The notes beneath the pieces were generated by a model, which was given only the letters and a program-made list of their open reading frames with translations, was not told the origin of the DNA and searched no databases. A stretch of 64,000 nt of DNA from Chryseosolibacter sp040902445 (lineage in GTDB: Bacteria > Bacteroidota > Bacteroidia > Cytophagales > Cyclobacteriaceae), in assembly GCA_040902445.1 (NCBI GenBank), contig JBBDXJ010000297.1, positions 1-64,000 on the forward strand. The letters are read 5' to 3'. The position numbers and the translations under genes are program-made. Numbering within the stretch: position 1 is the first letter of the stretch; each line of letters begins with the position of its first letter. Positions 1 to 9,062 of this stretch are shown one piece after another.

Positions 1-421
1 CTAAACCTATTATTCACTTAACAAAAAAGGTCAACTTATTTCAGGCACACACAGTGGTGAGTGGTCAGTGGTGAGTAGTGCGTGCGACCCGTTGGTTGTG
101 CCCAGAATTTATTTTGCAGTGAAATAGTGAATGGTGAATAGTGAATGGTGCTGCCCACAGGTTGTGCTGATAGCTTTGTGCAGCGTTAAAAAAATAACTC
201 CACGTATGGCCAGCGGCCATAGATAATTGATGAGAAGAATAAAAGAAAATTAAGATCAGCGCAAAAAACCCATGAGTGGCAGACTCCATTCACCGTTCAC
301 TATTCACTATTCACAAAAGAATCCGCACGAATTTAGCGATAGAACCCAAGAATATCCCACGGCACGCCCTACTCACAACTCACCATTCACCATTCACAAA
401 GCGCGCTGGCACGAGCGCGGA
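1..421. repeat. Intergenic heptamer repeat arrays in two opposed arms
   Basis: No gene is supported here. The left arm holds exact 7-bp units on the + strand: GTGAGTG, GTCAGTG, GTGAGTA, GTGCGTG at 57-84 and GTGAATG, GTGAATA, GTGAATG at 127-147. The right arm (about 285-405) holds the same unit on the - strand, read as TTCACTA/TTCACCA. The arms could pair over long distance. Open frames across the arrays translate to repetitive His/Ser/Thr/Phe peptides and are spurious. The stretch AAAAAACCCATGAGTGG at 263-279 recurs with one base missing, inverted, near 15055-15070. Confidence 0.8.
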
Positions 422-1549
422 CTATCCTATCTCAATCACTACATCATCCGTAAGCGGATGCCCTACACAGGTAAGCACATATCCCTCCGCGCGTTCCGAC
501 TGCGACAGTCCTTCCTCTTCATCGAGCTTTACTTTTCCAGACAGCGCTTTGCCGCGGCAGGCAGTGCAGAGTCCGCTTTGGCAGGAATAAGGAAGGTCAA
601 TGCCCTGGTCAAGGGCAGTTTCAAGTATTGCTTTGTTGGGCGGAACCATAACCTTATACTCCTGACCATCATACCGAATGGTGACTTCCCTGGCTTTCAA
701 TTCACCGGAGGCAGGCATAACCCCTTCTTTCTTCTGTTCTTTGTCGATGATGCCCTGCACGAAACTTTCCTTGAAGATCTTTTCCTTGGGGATGTTGCGC
801 ATCGCCAACAGGGAATCCACATTTTTCATCATGCCCTCCGGCCCGCACATCAGGTAAGTGGTTTTTTCGATACCCCAGTCCGGCACGCGCTCGAAAAGTC
901 TGGTGAGCATGTCATGGTTGAGCAGGCCTGAGTATCCCTGCCAGTTCATGGGCGCGTTATCAAGCACATGTATCACGTGCAGTCGTCCTTCGTCATTCGT
1001 CTGCATTTCATCAAGCGTTTCCTTAAAGATAATGCTGTCGATATCGCGGTTGCAATAGATCAATGAGACAATGCTGTCAGGCTCCCCACTGAGTATACTT
1101 TTTAAGATCGACATCATCGGAGTGATCCCCGATCCACCTGCGAACATAATGAGATGACGTTTACCATCCCTGGAAAATTCAGTGGTGAACTGGCCCATTG
1201 GCTCCATCACTTTCACCATTGAACCCGCTTTCAGGTTATCGGGAAGCCAGTTAGACATTAACCCATCTTCTACACGTTTTACAGTGACAGCCAGATCCTT
1301 GTCCACAAACGGTGAGGAACAAAGCGAATAGGCCCTTCTCACTTCTTTACCCTTCACAGGCACGATGAGCGTCAGGAACTGGCCTGATTTATATTGAATG
1401 GGATTCTCAGGTTGCTCGAACACAATGGAAATGGTATCCCGGGTCTCCTGGACAATTTCCTTTACCCTGAGGTCGTGGTATTTCGGCCCGCCATGAGTTT
1501 CCTCTTTTTTTACTGGTTTATCTGATTTTTTAAAAAAACTAAAAGCCAT
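422..1549 (-). CDS. PaaE-like ferredoxin-NADP(H) oxidoreductase with C-terminal 2Fe-2S domain
   Basis: A flavin reductase that would pass electrons from NAD(P)H through FAD to a 2Fe-2S centre. The 375-residue protein has an FAD-binding barrel with the RxYS motif at about 71-75, an NAD-binding domain with GGSGITPMMS at about 138-147 and CGPEGM at 235-240, and a plant-type ferredoxin domain with Cys323, Cys328, Cys331 and Cys361. This order matches PaaE (phenylacetyl-CoA epoxidase reductase) and related ferredoxin reductases. No other paa genes lie in the window, so the PaaE role is unproven and a general reductase for an oxygenase or desaturase is equally possible. The gene stands alone. Its upstream flank begins with a heptamer array. 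Confidence 0.88.
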   Translation of the reverse strand: MAFSFFKKSDKPVKKEETHGGPKYHDLRVKEIVQETRDTISIVFEQPENPIQYKSGQFLTLIVPVKGKEVRRAYSLCSSPFVDKDLAVTVKRVEDGLMSNWLPDNLKAGSMVKVMEPMGQFTTEFSRDGKRHLIMFAGGSGITPMMSILKSILSGEPDSIVSLIYCNRDIDSIIFKETLDEMQTNDEGRLHVIHVLDNAPMNWQGYSGLLNHDMLTRLFERVPDWGIEKTTYLMCGPEGMMKNVDSLLAMRNIPKEKIFKESFVQGIIDKEQKKEGVMPASGELKAREVTIRYDGQEYKVMVPPNKAILETALDQGIDLPYSCQSGLCTACRGKALSGKVKLDEEEGLSQSERAEGYVLTCVGHPLTDDVVIEIG

Positions 1550-1900
1550 AGTTCAAATTACGAATTACGAATTAAGAAAGACGAATTACCCATGAGCGGC
1601 AATATGTCAATTTTTAACACACTCCACCTGCAGCTGGTGTAAAGGATAACTATACTTCAACAAATAAAATTTAATACCAGTTTAATAAACCAAGCTCTAA
1701 GCGATTGGTTTCCATCATCTGATACAAAAATAACTTCCGGACTGATTTAATAAATGATTAGAAAGAGTCATTTGCTGAGTCAGATCAAAAAATCCGCTCA
1801 ATTTAAGAATCCCATTTCATGGCGTTTACGTCCAAAAAATTAAATTTAAGCCTATTTAGGCACTTAAAAACAGGGTAAAAAGGGTTCAATCGGCAAAAGA
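1550..1900. other. Divergent intergenic region with ATTACGA array
   Basis: AT-rich region between the divergent reductase and purB genes. A heptamer array with unit ATTACGA runs from 1556 to 1590, immediately upstream of the reductase start, and ends in ACCCATGAGCGG, which resembles the ACCCATGAGTGG near position 270. A small palindrome CACCTGCAGCTGGTG lies near 1627-1641. I see no gene here. Confidence 0.6.
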
Positions 1901-1932
1901 TTTTGGGTAATTGCCTCACTGGTTTAATTTTA
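1901..1932 (+). promoter_or_regulatory. Likely purB promoter of Bacteroidota type
   Basis: TTTTGG at 1901-1906 and TAATTTTA at 1925-1932 are separated by 18 bp, close to the phylum's TTTG-N19-TAnnTTTG promoter (last base differs). Transcription would start near 1938, about 12 bases before the GTG at 1951. This argues against the ATG at 1903, which would lie inside the promoter. Confidence 0.45.
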
Positions 1933-1950
1933 CACCTTAACATCACCACC

Positions 1951-3288
1951 GTGTCATTAAATCCCTTAAATGCCATCTCCCCCATTGACGGGCGATATTT
2001 TGAGATCCTGCAGCCACTTTCCCCTTATTTTTCCGAATTCGGGCTAATCCGCTACCGCGTTCGCGTGGAAGTTGAATACCTGCTTGCGCTTTCTGCGGTA
2101 CTGCCGGAACTGAAAAAATTTCCCTCGGGAAAAATTGTTGATGTGCAGACCATCTACAAAAAGTTTTCTGAAGCCGACGCCAGGACGATCAAAGACATTG
2201 AAAAAACCACCAATCATGACGTGAAGGCAATTGAATATTTTGTCAAGCAAAAATTCGAATCACTTGGATTGGGTTTCGTCAAGGAGTTCGTACACTTCGG
2301 CCTCACTTCACAGGATATTAACAACACTGCCATACCACTATCCCTGAAAGAATTTATCTCCGCGGATTATCTGCCCCTTTTAGACGAAGTGACCAGCCAG
2401 CTCAAAAAGTTTTCAATGGAATGGCGCGACGTAGCAATGCTTGCTCGCACGCATGGGCAGCCGGCCTCTCCTACCCGGCTTGGGAAAGAGATCTCCGTAT
2501 TTTCTACCCGCATTGAAAAGCAGGTTGACATGTTGAAAAGTATTCCTTTTTCTGCAAAGTTTGGAGGCGCCACAGGAAACTTCAACGCGCACTACGTTTC
2601 CTTTCCGGACATTGACTGGAATAAGTTCAGCGATGATTTTTGCCGGCATTTGGGATTATCCAGAAGTTTTCCCACCACCCAGATCGAACATTACGATAAC
2701 CTTGCTGCCATGTTCGACAATCTGAAAAGGATCAATACCATCATGATCGATCTAAGCCGTGATTTGTGGCAGTATATTTCGATGGAGTATTTCCGCCAAA
2801 AGATAAAAGAAGGAGAGATCGGTTCATCAGCGATGCCGCACAAGGTCAACCCCATTGATTTTGAAAATGCAGAAGGAAATCTGGGATTTGCCAACGCAAT
2901 ATTTGAACATCTGTCGGCGAAGTTACCGGTTTCGAGATTACAACGCGATCTCACTGATTCTACGGTCCTGAGAAATATCGGGGTACCGCTCGCGCACAGT
3001 TACCTCGCGTATAAATCCCTTCTTAAAGGTTTATTAAAACTTGAATTAAATAAGACCGCCATCGACCATGACCTCGATTCCAACTGGGCTGTTGTAGCGG
3101 AAGCCATTCAAACCATTCTGCGAAAAGAGGGATATCCAAATCCTTATGAGACCTTAAGAACCCTGACACGAAAGAATGAAAAGATAACGCGCCAGACTAT
3201 CGCGGATTTTATAGATGCCTTAGAGATAACGGCTGAGGTGAAAAAGAAGTTAAAAGAAATCACACCGTTTAATTACACGGGGAAATAG
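1951..3288 (+). CDS. purB: Adenylosuccinate lyase
   Basis: Catalyses two fumarate-releasing steps of purine synthesis: SAICAR to AICAR and adenylosuccinate to AMP. The protein opens with the typical N-terminus NPLNAISPIDGRY and carries the superfamily signature around GSSAMPHKVNPIDFEN, including the flexible catalytic-serine loop. I chose the GTG at 1951, giving 445 residues, because the conserved sequence begins there, the length fits the family (about 450), and an in-frame ATG 16 codons upstream would lie inside the apparent promoter. The gene is monocistronic; a double hairpin follows its stop, before the convergent tolC-like gene. Confidence 0.95.
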   Translation: MSLNPLNAISPIDGRYFEILQPLSPYFSEFGLIRYRVRVEVEYLLALSAVLPELKKFPSGKIVDVQTIYKKFSEADARTIKDIEKTTNHDVKAIEYFVKQKFESLGLGFVKEFVHFGLTSQDINNTAIPLSLKEFISADYLPLLDEVTSQLKKFSMEWRDVAMLARTHGQPASPTRLGKEISVFSTRIEKQVDMLKSIPFSAKFGGATGNFNAHYVSFPDIDWNKFSDDFCRHLGLSRSFPTTQIEHYDNLAAMFDNLKRINTIMIDLSRDLWQYISMEYFRQKIKEGEIGSSAMPHKVNPIDFENAEGNLGFANAIFEHLSAKLPVSRLQRDLTDSTVLRNIGVPLAHSYLAYKSLLKGLLKLELNKTAIDHDLDSNWAVVAEAIQTILRKEGYPNPYETLRTLTRKNEKITRQTIADFIDALEITAEVKKKLKEITPFNYTGK

Positions 3289-3300
3289 CGGCACCACCCT

Positions 3301-3342
3301 GATTTTGGCAAGCCAAAATCTGCCCCTCCTGGTTAAGGAGGG
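3301..3342. terminator. Two hairpins between convergent genes
   Basis: GATTTTGG pairs with CCAAAATC (3301-3320), followed by CCCTCCT/AGGAGGG (3324-3342) with a 5-base loop and then AAAAATTT. The hairpins lie between purB and the tolC-like gene and could terminate transcription in both directions. Confidence 0.6.
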
Positions 3343-3356
3343 AAAAATTTATCAAG

Positions 3357-4826
3357 CTATTCCGGTTCAGGTGTGTATAACAATCTCCGCTCATGAAAAT
3401 CGTACAGCGTTAACATTCTCAGGTTGAAATAAGCGATCCAAAAATCACGAAGGGCCTGAATATAGCTGCGTTTTGCGTCGTCTTTTTGTTGTAGGGCGAT
3501 GTTCAGGTTCGTGATATCGATTTTGCCAATCAGATACCGGTTCTGGGAAACATTATATCGTTCGGCAGCCACCTCATCGGATTTCTTCGTGATCTCCAGC
3601 TGAAGTCTCAACATTTCAAACTGGCGCACCTGGGTCATAATGCCCTGTTCAAAATTAACTTCGTCCTGAGCGATTTGAAAATCAATTAATTTTTTTTGGG
3701 CCAGGGCAGTTCTCATATTAGCCTTGTTTCTTCCCCAATCCAGTACAGGGACGGCGAAAGTAAGATTGAACTGTTGTTGTTCGGTTGGGTTCTGGTAAAC
3801 TTGATTCAAAATGAGTCCGCTATTATTCAAACCATAGGCAGCCATGGCATTTACCTGAAACCGACTGCCGCGGGCCCGGGCAACTGACTCCTCGCCCTCC
3901 AGCCTGCGCCGTTGAAACGCAATAAAGTCTGCGCGATTTTTCATGCCATGCTCCAATGCCTCTTCAACGGTTACCGAAAACTGAGGTATTGCTTCCGGTA
4001 ATATCAATTGAAATTGTTCTCCATCATTTAATCCAATAAAGGAGCGCAACTGCAGCCTGGCCGTTTCAAGATCAAGGCTTGCTTCCGCAACCTGCTGCCG
4101 GGAAGTCAGCAACTGAAGTTCTACCTGTAATAGTTTATCTAGTGAAGTCGTCCCTATATTATAGCGACCCTGCTCAATTTTATAAATCGTATCGTTGTTG
4201 ACGAGGTTAAAACTGGCGATCTGATGATTGATCTGTTCCTCCAGCACGTTAAAGAATCGCATCACTGCAGTTTGCGCAATGCCTTCCATCTCCTCCACAT
4301 AATCCCTTTTGGATTCTTCATATTCCAGGGGCGAAATTCTCTTATCCCAGCGATAGCGGTTAAAAGCGAACAACGGTTGATTAAGCCTGACATTGAATAC
4401 AGTTCCACTCCACTGTTCTGCAAGGCTGGATTCATCATTATAGTCTTTGAAGAAGCCCAGGCCGGAATTAGCGGAGATGGTACCTCCTGTAAATGATATA
4501 GGCTGAAGCAATCCGAGGGTAACTTCGTTGTTGGTCTGTTGCACAGGAATATACCGCCGGGTTCCATCCTCTTGAATAATCTGATTGACACTCTTGTAAT
4601 AAAAAGGAAGCTGGCCTTCCAATCTCAGTTGAGGATTGTAATCAGTACGGAAGGTCCGATAAGTCCAGAAGCTGGTTTCCTTTCTTGTTTCTGCCCACTT
4701 AGAAGCGGGAGATTGAGTTCTCGCCCGCTGTATGATGTCGTCAAGTGTAAGGGTCTGCTGGGCTGATGAAGTGAGGGGAACAATAAGAAAATAAAAAACG
4801 AAAACGGGTTTTAAAACTTTATTCAT
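3357..4826 (-). CDS. TolC-family outer-membrane efflux channel
   Basis: Outer-membrane duct for a tripartite exporter. After a signal peptide ending near SSAQQ, the 489-residue protein has two long alpha-helical, Gln- and Leu-rich repeats typical of TolC/OEP proteins. The ATG at 4826 is preferred because the signal peptide starts directly there; a longer frame adds 19 non-signal residues. The start overlaps the stop of the upstream permease by 8 bases (ATGAATAA), so translation is probably coupled. It is the last gene of an adaptor-permease-channel operon. Confidence 0.9.
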   Translation of the reverse strand: MNKVLKPVFVFYFLIVPLTSSAQQTLTLDDIIQRARTQSPASKWAETRKETSFWTYRTFRTDYNPQLRLEGQLPFYYKSVNQIIQEDGTRRYIPVQQTNNEVTLGLLQPISFTGGTISANSGLGFFKDYNDESSLAEQWSGTVFNVRLNQPLFAFNRYRWDKRISPLEYEESKRDYVEEMEGIAQTAVMRFFNVLEEQINHQIASFNLVNNDTIYKIEQGRYNIGTTSLDKLLQVELQLLTSRQQVAEASLDLETARLQLRSFIGLNDGEQFQLILPEAIPQFSVTVEEALEHGMKNRADFIAFQRRRLEGEESVARARGSRFQVNAMAAYGLNNSGLILNQVYQNPTEQQQFNLTFAVPVLDWGRNKANMRTALAQKKLIDFQIAQDEVNFEQGIMTQVRQFEMLRLQLEITKKSDEVAAERYNVSQNRYLIGKIDITNLNIALQQKDDAKRSYIQALRDFWIAYFNLRMLTLYDFHERRLLYTPEPE

Positions 4827-6186
4827 ATCGCAATGAGGTAATTGGATCCTGGCTGGCGGCTTTTCGTGCGGGGGCAATCCCAAAGATCAACCCTACTGTA
4901 GCGGCCACGCCAAAAGATAAAACTATTGAACTAAAACTGATTAGGGTGGGTATCTCTGCAAACTCGGAAACGACATAAGCCATTGTAACTCCAAGTATCA
5001 CACCGATAAGACCACCGGACACGCTGATCATCACAGCCTCAAATAAAAACTGCTGTGTCACATCACTCTTCTTGGCGCCGATTGAGAGCCGGAGACCAAT
5101 CTCCTTTATCCGTTCAAGCACAGAGGCAAGCATGATATTCATGATACCAATTCCCCCGACGAGCAGTGAAATACCTGCAATTGCGCCCAGGACATAATTA
5201 AAAATATCGTTTGTGCGCTGTTGCTGTTTTAATAATAACTCTGGGATCTCGATTTCAAAATCTATCATATCATAGTGTTTCCGTTTCAGCAAGCGCGATA
5301 AAACTTCCGCGGATGGTTGGAGCGATGGCGTCTGATCAACCTGGATCACCAGTCTGTCAAGTTGATGATAATTTTTCGTTTCAGGATCATTTGGATCAGC
5401 CTGGGTGGTGGCAGCTGATACCGGTCCCCCCCTGCTGCGACCTGATGCCGAAGCCTGACGCAATTCCGCAGATGTAAGCTTATCGCGGTCTTTATAGCGG
5501 ACAAGCATGGTCTGCAACGGAACATAGATATCCATGTTAAAATCACGGATACCAAGTTTACTGATGCTGTTCTCTGAAATAAATCTTTCGTTAAGGACGC
5601 CGATGATCGATACCCAATGCGGTCCTACCTTGATGTTTTTACCGATCGGATTTTCGGTCGGGAAAAAACGGGTTCTGATAGATTGACCGATAATGCACAC
5701 TGGCGATCCCGCCTTGCGCTGGGCATCGGTGAACATCATGCCCTCCTCCAGTTCGAAATTATAGATTTCAAAATAAGATGGCTCTACACCAACCAATTTC
5801 GCAGACCGGCGGTAACCCTGGCGCACGACGGTGGTTTCGAGAATGATCTCTGGACTGATCTTGGTTAAAGCAGGAATTGTTTGCTGAATACTCGCAACAT
5901 CGCGCATGGTTAGTCCGGGAGAGAATTTCTTCTTTTCTTTCTGGCCCACATTCTCCTCTATCTTCTCCTCCTCCTGTTCGATAACAGGTTTAACAACGAT
6001 GTTATTTACTCCGACGAGTTTGATCTGTTCCAGTATTTCCTGTTGGGCACCATTACCGATCGCAAGCATAGCAATCACAGCGGCTACTCCAAAAATGATA
6101 CCCAGCGCCGTTAACAGGGACCTGATTTTATTGGAGATCACTGCATCAATTGCAATATACAGGTTGGCTAATATCCTTTCTACCAT
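4819..6186 (-). CDS. MacB/FtsX-type ABC transporter permease
   Basis: Inner-membrane permease of the MacB type: an N-terminal transmembrane helix with the usual start, a large periplasmic core domain (about residues 40-320) and three C-terminal helices of the FtsX domain (about 330-445). The conserved ERIKEIGLRLSIGA segment follows the second helix. At 455 residues it lacks the ATPase domain of true MacB, and no ATPase gene lies in the operon, so the ATPase must be encoded elsewhere. Its start lies 2 bases from the adaptor stop. Substrates cannot be inferred. Confidence 0.9.
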   Translation of the reverse strand: MVERILANLYIAIDAVISNKIRSLLTALGIIFGVAAVIAMLAIGNGAQQEILEQIKLVGVNNIVVKPVIEQEEEKIEENVGQKEKKKFSPGLTMRDVASIQQTIPALTKISPEIILETTVVRQGYRRSAKLVGVEPSYFEIYNFELEEGMMFTDAQRKAGSPVCIIGQSIRTRFFPTENPIGKNIKVGPHWVSIIGVLNERFISENSISKLGIRDFNMDIYVPLQTMLVRYKDRDKLTSAELRQASASGRSRGGPVSAATTQADPNDPETKNYHQLDRLVIQVDQTPSLQPSAEVLSRLLKRKHYDMIDFEIEIPELLLKQQQRTNDIFNYVLGAIAGISLLVGGIGIMNIMLASVLERIKEIGLRLSIGAKKSDVTQQFLFEAVMISVSGGLIGVILGVTMAYVVSEFAEIPTLISFSSIVLSFGVAATVGLIFGIAPARKAASQDPITSLRYE

Positions 6187-6188
6187 GA

Positions 6189-7544
6189 TTACCTGGTTGG
6201 AGGTCCAGGCCGCCCAGCCCTGCCTATTTGATTGGGTCCAACCTCGGGTTGAACAGGTGCCTCCTCTTCTTTCTTCTTGCGTTTGCCATTCATTTCAGGC
6301 AATAGCCTGATTTCCTTATCCTCCTGGCCTACAGGCAATGATAAGTAGACACGATCCCCAACTTCAAGACCACCAATGATCACGGCATCATTGGCATTGG
6401 TTTCGCCCATTATCACTTCCTGCTTGATCGTGTTAAGCCCCTCGCGTTTGTAAACATATGTTACAGTGTCGAAATGACTGTGAAGGCATTCAAGTGGAAC
6501 AAATACAGCTTTGTCGATAAGACTCGTAATGATCTTGTTACTGGTTGTCATCGATGGCCGGATCGTAGGGTCGGTACCGCTGATCTCCACAGAAACTTCA
6601 AAAACTTTTGCATCAGAATTCGGGCGCTGTTCGCCCACGTTGGCTACACGTATTACCGAACCTACCAGCTTTTTATCAGGGTACGCATCCAGACCAACTT
6701 CTACTTTCTGGCCGGGTTTTACCTTGCGCACATCAACCTCATTGACATAGGTTTTTGACATCATGGTAGTAAGATCCGGCAGTGTGGCAACGGTTGGATC
6801 CCACAGATTGACCTGTGATCCGGCCTTCAGAGGCTTGCCATCCCACGGGTTTTTGTGGTAGATCACCATTCCCGCTTCGGGTGCCGAGATCCGGAAACCT
6901 TTAATGGCTTCCATCATCGCATCGTTTTCAGTTTGAACCTTCCGCAATTCGGCTGACTGCTCCCTCATTTTTGCCGCGTTCTTTCGTTTGCGGATCTTAT
7001 AATTTTCCAAAGCCTGCGAATGTTCCCGCCGCGCTCTTTCCACATTGATCTCAGCCTGTTTAATGGTAGCGGGCGGTTCAAATTTGGATTGCTCAAAAAT
7101 TATTTCCTTTTCCACAACCGCATACTGCAGATTGATCAGCTGATCACGCGCTTCCCGAAGTTCCAGAGTAGTGTCAAGTTGTGTTTGTGTGTATTCCGCA
7201 TTTTCGCGGTCCAGCTCGATTTTCTTCTCGTTTAACTTTGTCGCAAATTCAGACTGGTCAAGGGTTGCCACCCATTCGCCTTTTGCGACAACCGTACCCT
7301 CATCGACTATGCTCTGTATGGTAGTTTGGAAGATCCTGAAATCGCGCAAGCCGGCTGGCCCCATGATTTTTACCGAGTTCTTTGCTTCCAGTTCTCCGGT
7401 GGTTTCAATTTCCACCTTGAACGGGCCGGTTTTGACATTCGCGATGATGTCAGCTGTCTCCGTTGATTTATTGCCTTTTACCACAAAAAAGGCTATCAGC
7501 AACACAACTACCACCCCTGCACCAATGATCAGGTTTCTTTTCAT
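6189..7544 (-). CDS. Periplasmic adaptor of tripartite efflux system (HlyD/MacA-like)
   Basis: A membrane-fusion protein linking the permease to the TolC-like channel. The 451 residues comprise an N-terminal membrane anchor (residues 5-23), a lipoyl/barrel-sandwich half around GELEAKNSVKIMGP, a charged alpha-hairpin (about 95-225), the returning lipoyl half (SAPEAGMVIYHKN), and beta-barrel and membrane-proximal domains. The C-terminus is a Lys/Pro-rich tail. It is the first gene of the three-gene operon; a promoter probably lies in the 200 bases upstream, though no clear -7 box was found. Confidence 0.88.
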   Translation of the reverse strand: MKRNLIIGAGVVVVLLIAFFVVKGNKSTETADIIANVKTGPFKVEIETTGELEAKNSVKIMGPAGLRDFRIFQTTIQSIVDEGTVVAKGEWVATLDQSEFATKLNEKKIELDRENAEYTQTQLDTTLELREARDQLINLQYAVVEKEIIFEQSKFEPPATIKQAEINVERARREHSQALENYKIRKRKNAAKMREQSAELRKVQTENDAMMEAIKGFRISAPEAGMVIYHKNPWDGKPLKAGSQVNLWDPTVATLPDLTTMMSKTYVNEVDVRKVKPGQKVEVGLDAYPDKKLVGSVIRVANVGEQRPNSDAKVFEVSVEISGTDPTIRPSMTTSNKIITSLIDKAVFVPLECLHSHFDTVTYVYKREGLNTIKQEVIMGETNANDAVIIGGLEVGDRVYLSLPVGQEDKEIRLLPEMNGKRKKKEEEAPVQPEVGPNQIGRAGRPGPPTR

Positions 7545-7683
7545 AATGGGTTTTTTATCGTTTGTAATAGGGTAGTGTCACTCTTCATGACACCCATGGC
7601 ATTTAGAACAGCAAAAGTACGACAAAGGTTACATTTCCTTTAACCACCTAAATAAATGCTTTTCCAGCTATGTAATAACAAAA

Positions 7684-7718
7684 ATGCTGATGGAAGGAGT
7701 AATGCCCCGCATCAGCAT
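7684..7718 (-). terminator. Rho-independent terminator
   Basis: A 9-bp perfect stem (ATGCTGATG/CATCAGCAT) with a 17-base loop is followed on the - strand by TTTTTGTTATT. It ends the operon containing the 7748-9016 gene. Confidence 0.8.
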
Positions 7719-7747
7719 ATTTAACGAACGAATCGCGTCAGCCGAAA

Positions 7748-9016
7748 TTATTGCTTTGCTCCTTTTTTTAGGACGAACTTACTCAGCGCTGCATTCCTGT
7801 CGATTTTTGCAGATCCAAAATCCTTCAAGACAGAACTCTTGATACTTACTTCCAACGTACTGGGTATCCCACAACCTTTGCATTTTGTTAATGAAATGTT
7901 AAACACGAGAATTTCATCGTCTTTCAGGCTCTTCACCGTCCTGCCATATTCCAGGATATTTTCTTTTACATCCTGTTCAAAAGCCGAATATAATTCAGTG
8001 ACTTTTTTATCCCGCGCTTTCTGATCCAGGTCGGCAAGCCCGATGGTAGGCAGGGTGAAACTGTCCGGACTTTTCTCTTCGCTGCTAAGCATCTGCATGT
8101 AGAATATCGCTCCGTAATCTTTCAGCCGCTCGTAATATACATTGCCCTGCACAAAATACGTTTTCGACAAATCGGGACGGTACAATCTGGTGAAAATGCT
8201 CGAGATCATCTCCATGTCCGGTTCCCTCGTATCTACAGATTCCGTATTGACCACTGTAATTTTTTTCAGCGCCTGATCGCGGGTGAGTTTTCCCTGCTTT
8301 AGTGCCGTGATATCTGCTTTTGTACCCTCCACTGAAATGCGGGTGCGTTTGCCCGATCTAAAATAAAAGTTCGGACGATCGTGCTGGTTAGTGACGACAA
8401 TCCTTTCGTTTGGCGCAAGCTGGCTGATCAGGAAGTCACCGTAATTGAGTATGAAATTCTGGGCAGCCTGGATCAGGCGGTCGAAATAAACTTCCTGCAC
8501 ACTATCCACAATCATTTCCTTTTTTTCCTTGAGCTTATATGGTTTCGCCTTGATCTTCTTAATGTCACCTTCTACTTTTTTAACGTCACCTTCGACTATT
8601 TTAATCTCATCTTCGATCGCTTTAGCCTCATCTTCATCAGATTTAAACTCAATTTTACCGGGAGCAGGTGTCCCATACCCGTTTGTCCTGATCGAATACT
8701 GGAAACCATTGCCATCCGAGATCACCGTAGCTCCGTGAAAGTCATCCCCACCCAAATTGATTACGAAGGGCATTGCGTTGTCGGAGGGCAACCTGAAAGT
8801 AACGCCATAGCCAGGTTGATAGGACGCTTTAACATCCATCCCAAAAAGAGTCTTTTGCTGCCCCATTTCTTGTTTGATGAGTGTGGCCAAAACATTTTCA
8901 GCCACTTCAAGATCGCGGTTCATGCGTTCTTCATCTATCAATTGCGCGAAAGTTTCGTGTGACTGAAAGCACAACCCAATGATCGCGATGATCCAAAACT
9001 TCATTATCTTTTTCAT
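7748..9016 (-). CDS. Secreted protein of unknown function, third gene of a sigma-factor operon
   Basis: I do not recognise the family. The start chosen at 9016 gives a clear signal peptide (MKKIMKFW...ETFAQ) and 422 residues; a longer frame adds 27 charged residues without signal character. A Lys/Glu-rich heptad region at about residues 125-170 looks like a coiled coil. A CxxC pair (KCKGCG) occurs near the C-terminus, within a segment that otherwise looks like a beta domain. It follows an ECF sigma factor and its anti-sigma-like partner in one operon, so it may be the regulated or sensed envelope component. Confidence 0.75.
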   Translation of the reverse strand: MKKIMKFWIIAIIGLCFQSHETFAQLIDEERMNRDLEVAENVLATLIKQEMGQQKTLFGMDVKASYQPGYGVTFRLPSDNAMPFVINLGGDDFHGATVISDGNGFQYSIRTNGYGTPAPGKIEFKSDEDEAKAIEDEIKIVEGDVKKVEGDIKKIKAKPYKLKEKKEMIVDSVQEVYFDRLIQAAQNFILNYGDFLISQLAPNERIVVTNQHDRPNFYFRSGKRTRISVEGTKADITALKQGKLTRDQALKKITVVNTESVDTREPDMEMISSIFTRLYRPDLSKTYFVQGNVYYERLKDYGAIFYMQMLSSEEKSPDSFTLPTIGLADLDQKARDKKVTELYSAFEQDVKENILEYGRTVKSLKDDEILVFNISLTKCKGCGIPSTLEVSIKSSVLKDFGSAKIDRNAALSKFVLKKGAKQ

Positions 9017-9062
9017 AATTTTTTTTCTTTTTATTAAGTACCCTTCAGGGGATTTAGGGGCT

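Noticed and set aside
272..931. 219-codon + frame across the start of the window
   Set aside because: It is the antisense shadow of the ferredoxin reductase gene, and its first part is translated repeat array.
1903..1950. ATG start for purB 16 codons upstream
   Set aside because: It falls between the -33 and -7 promoter boxes and precedes the conserved protein start.
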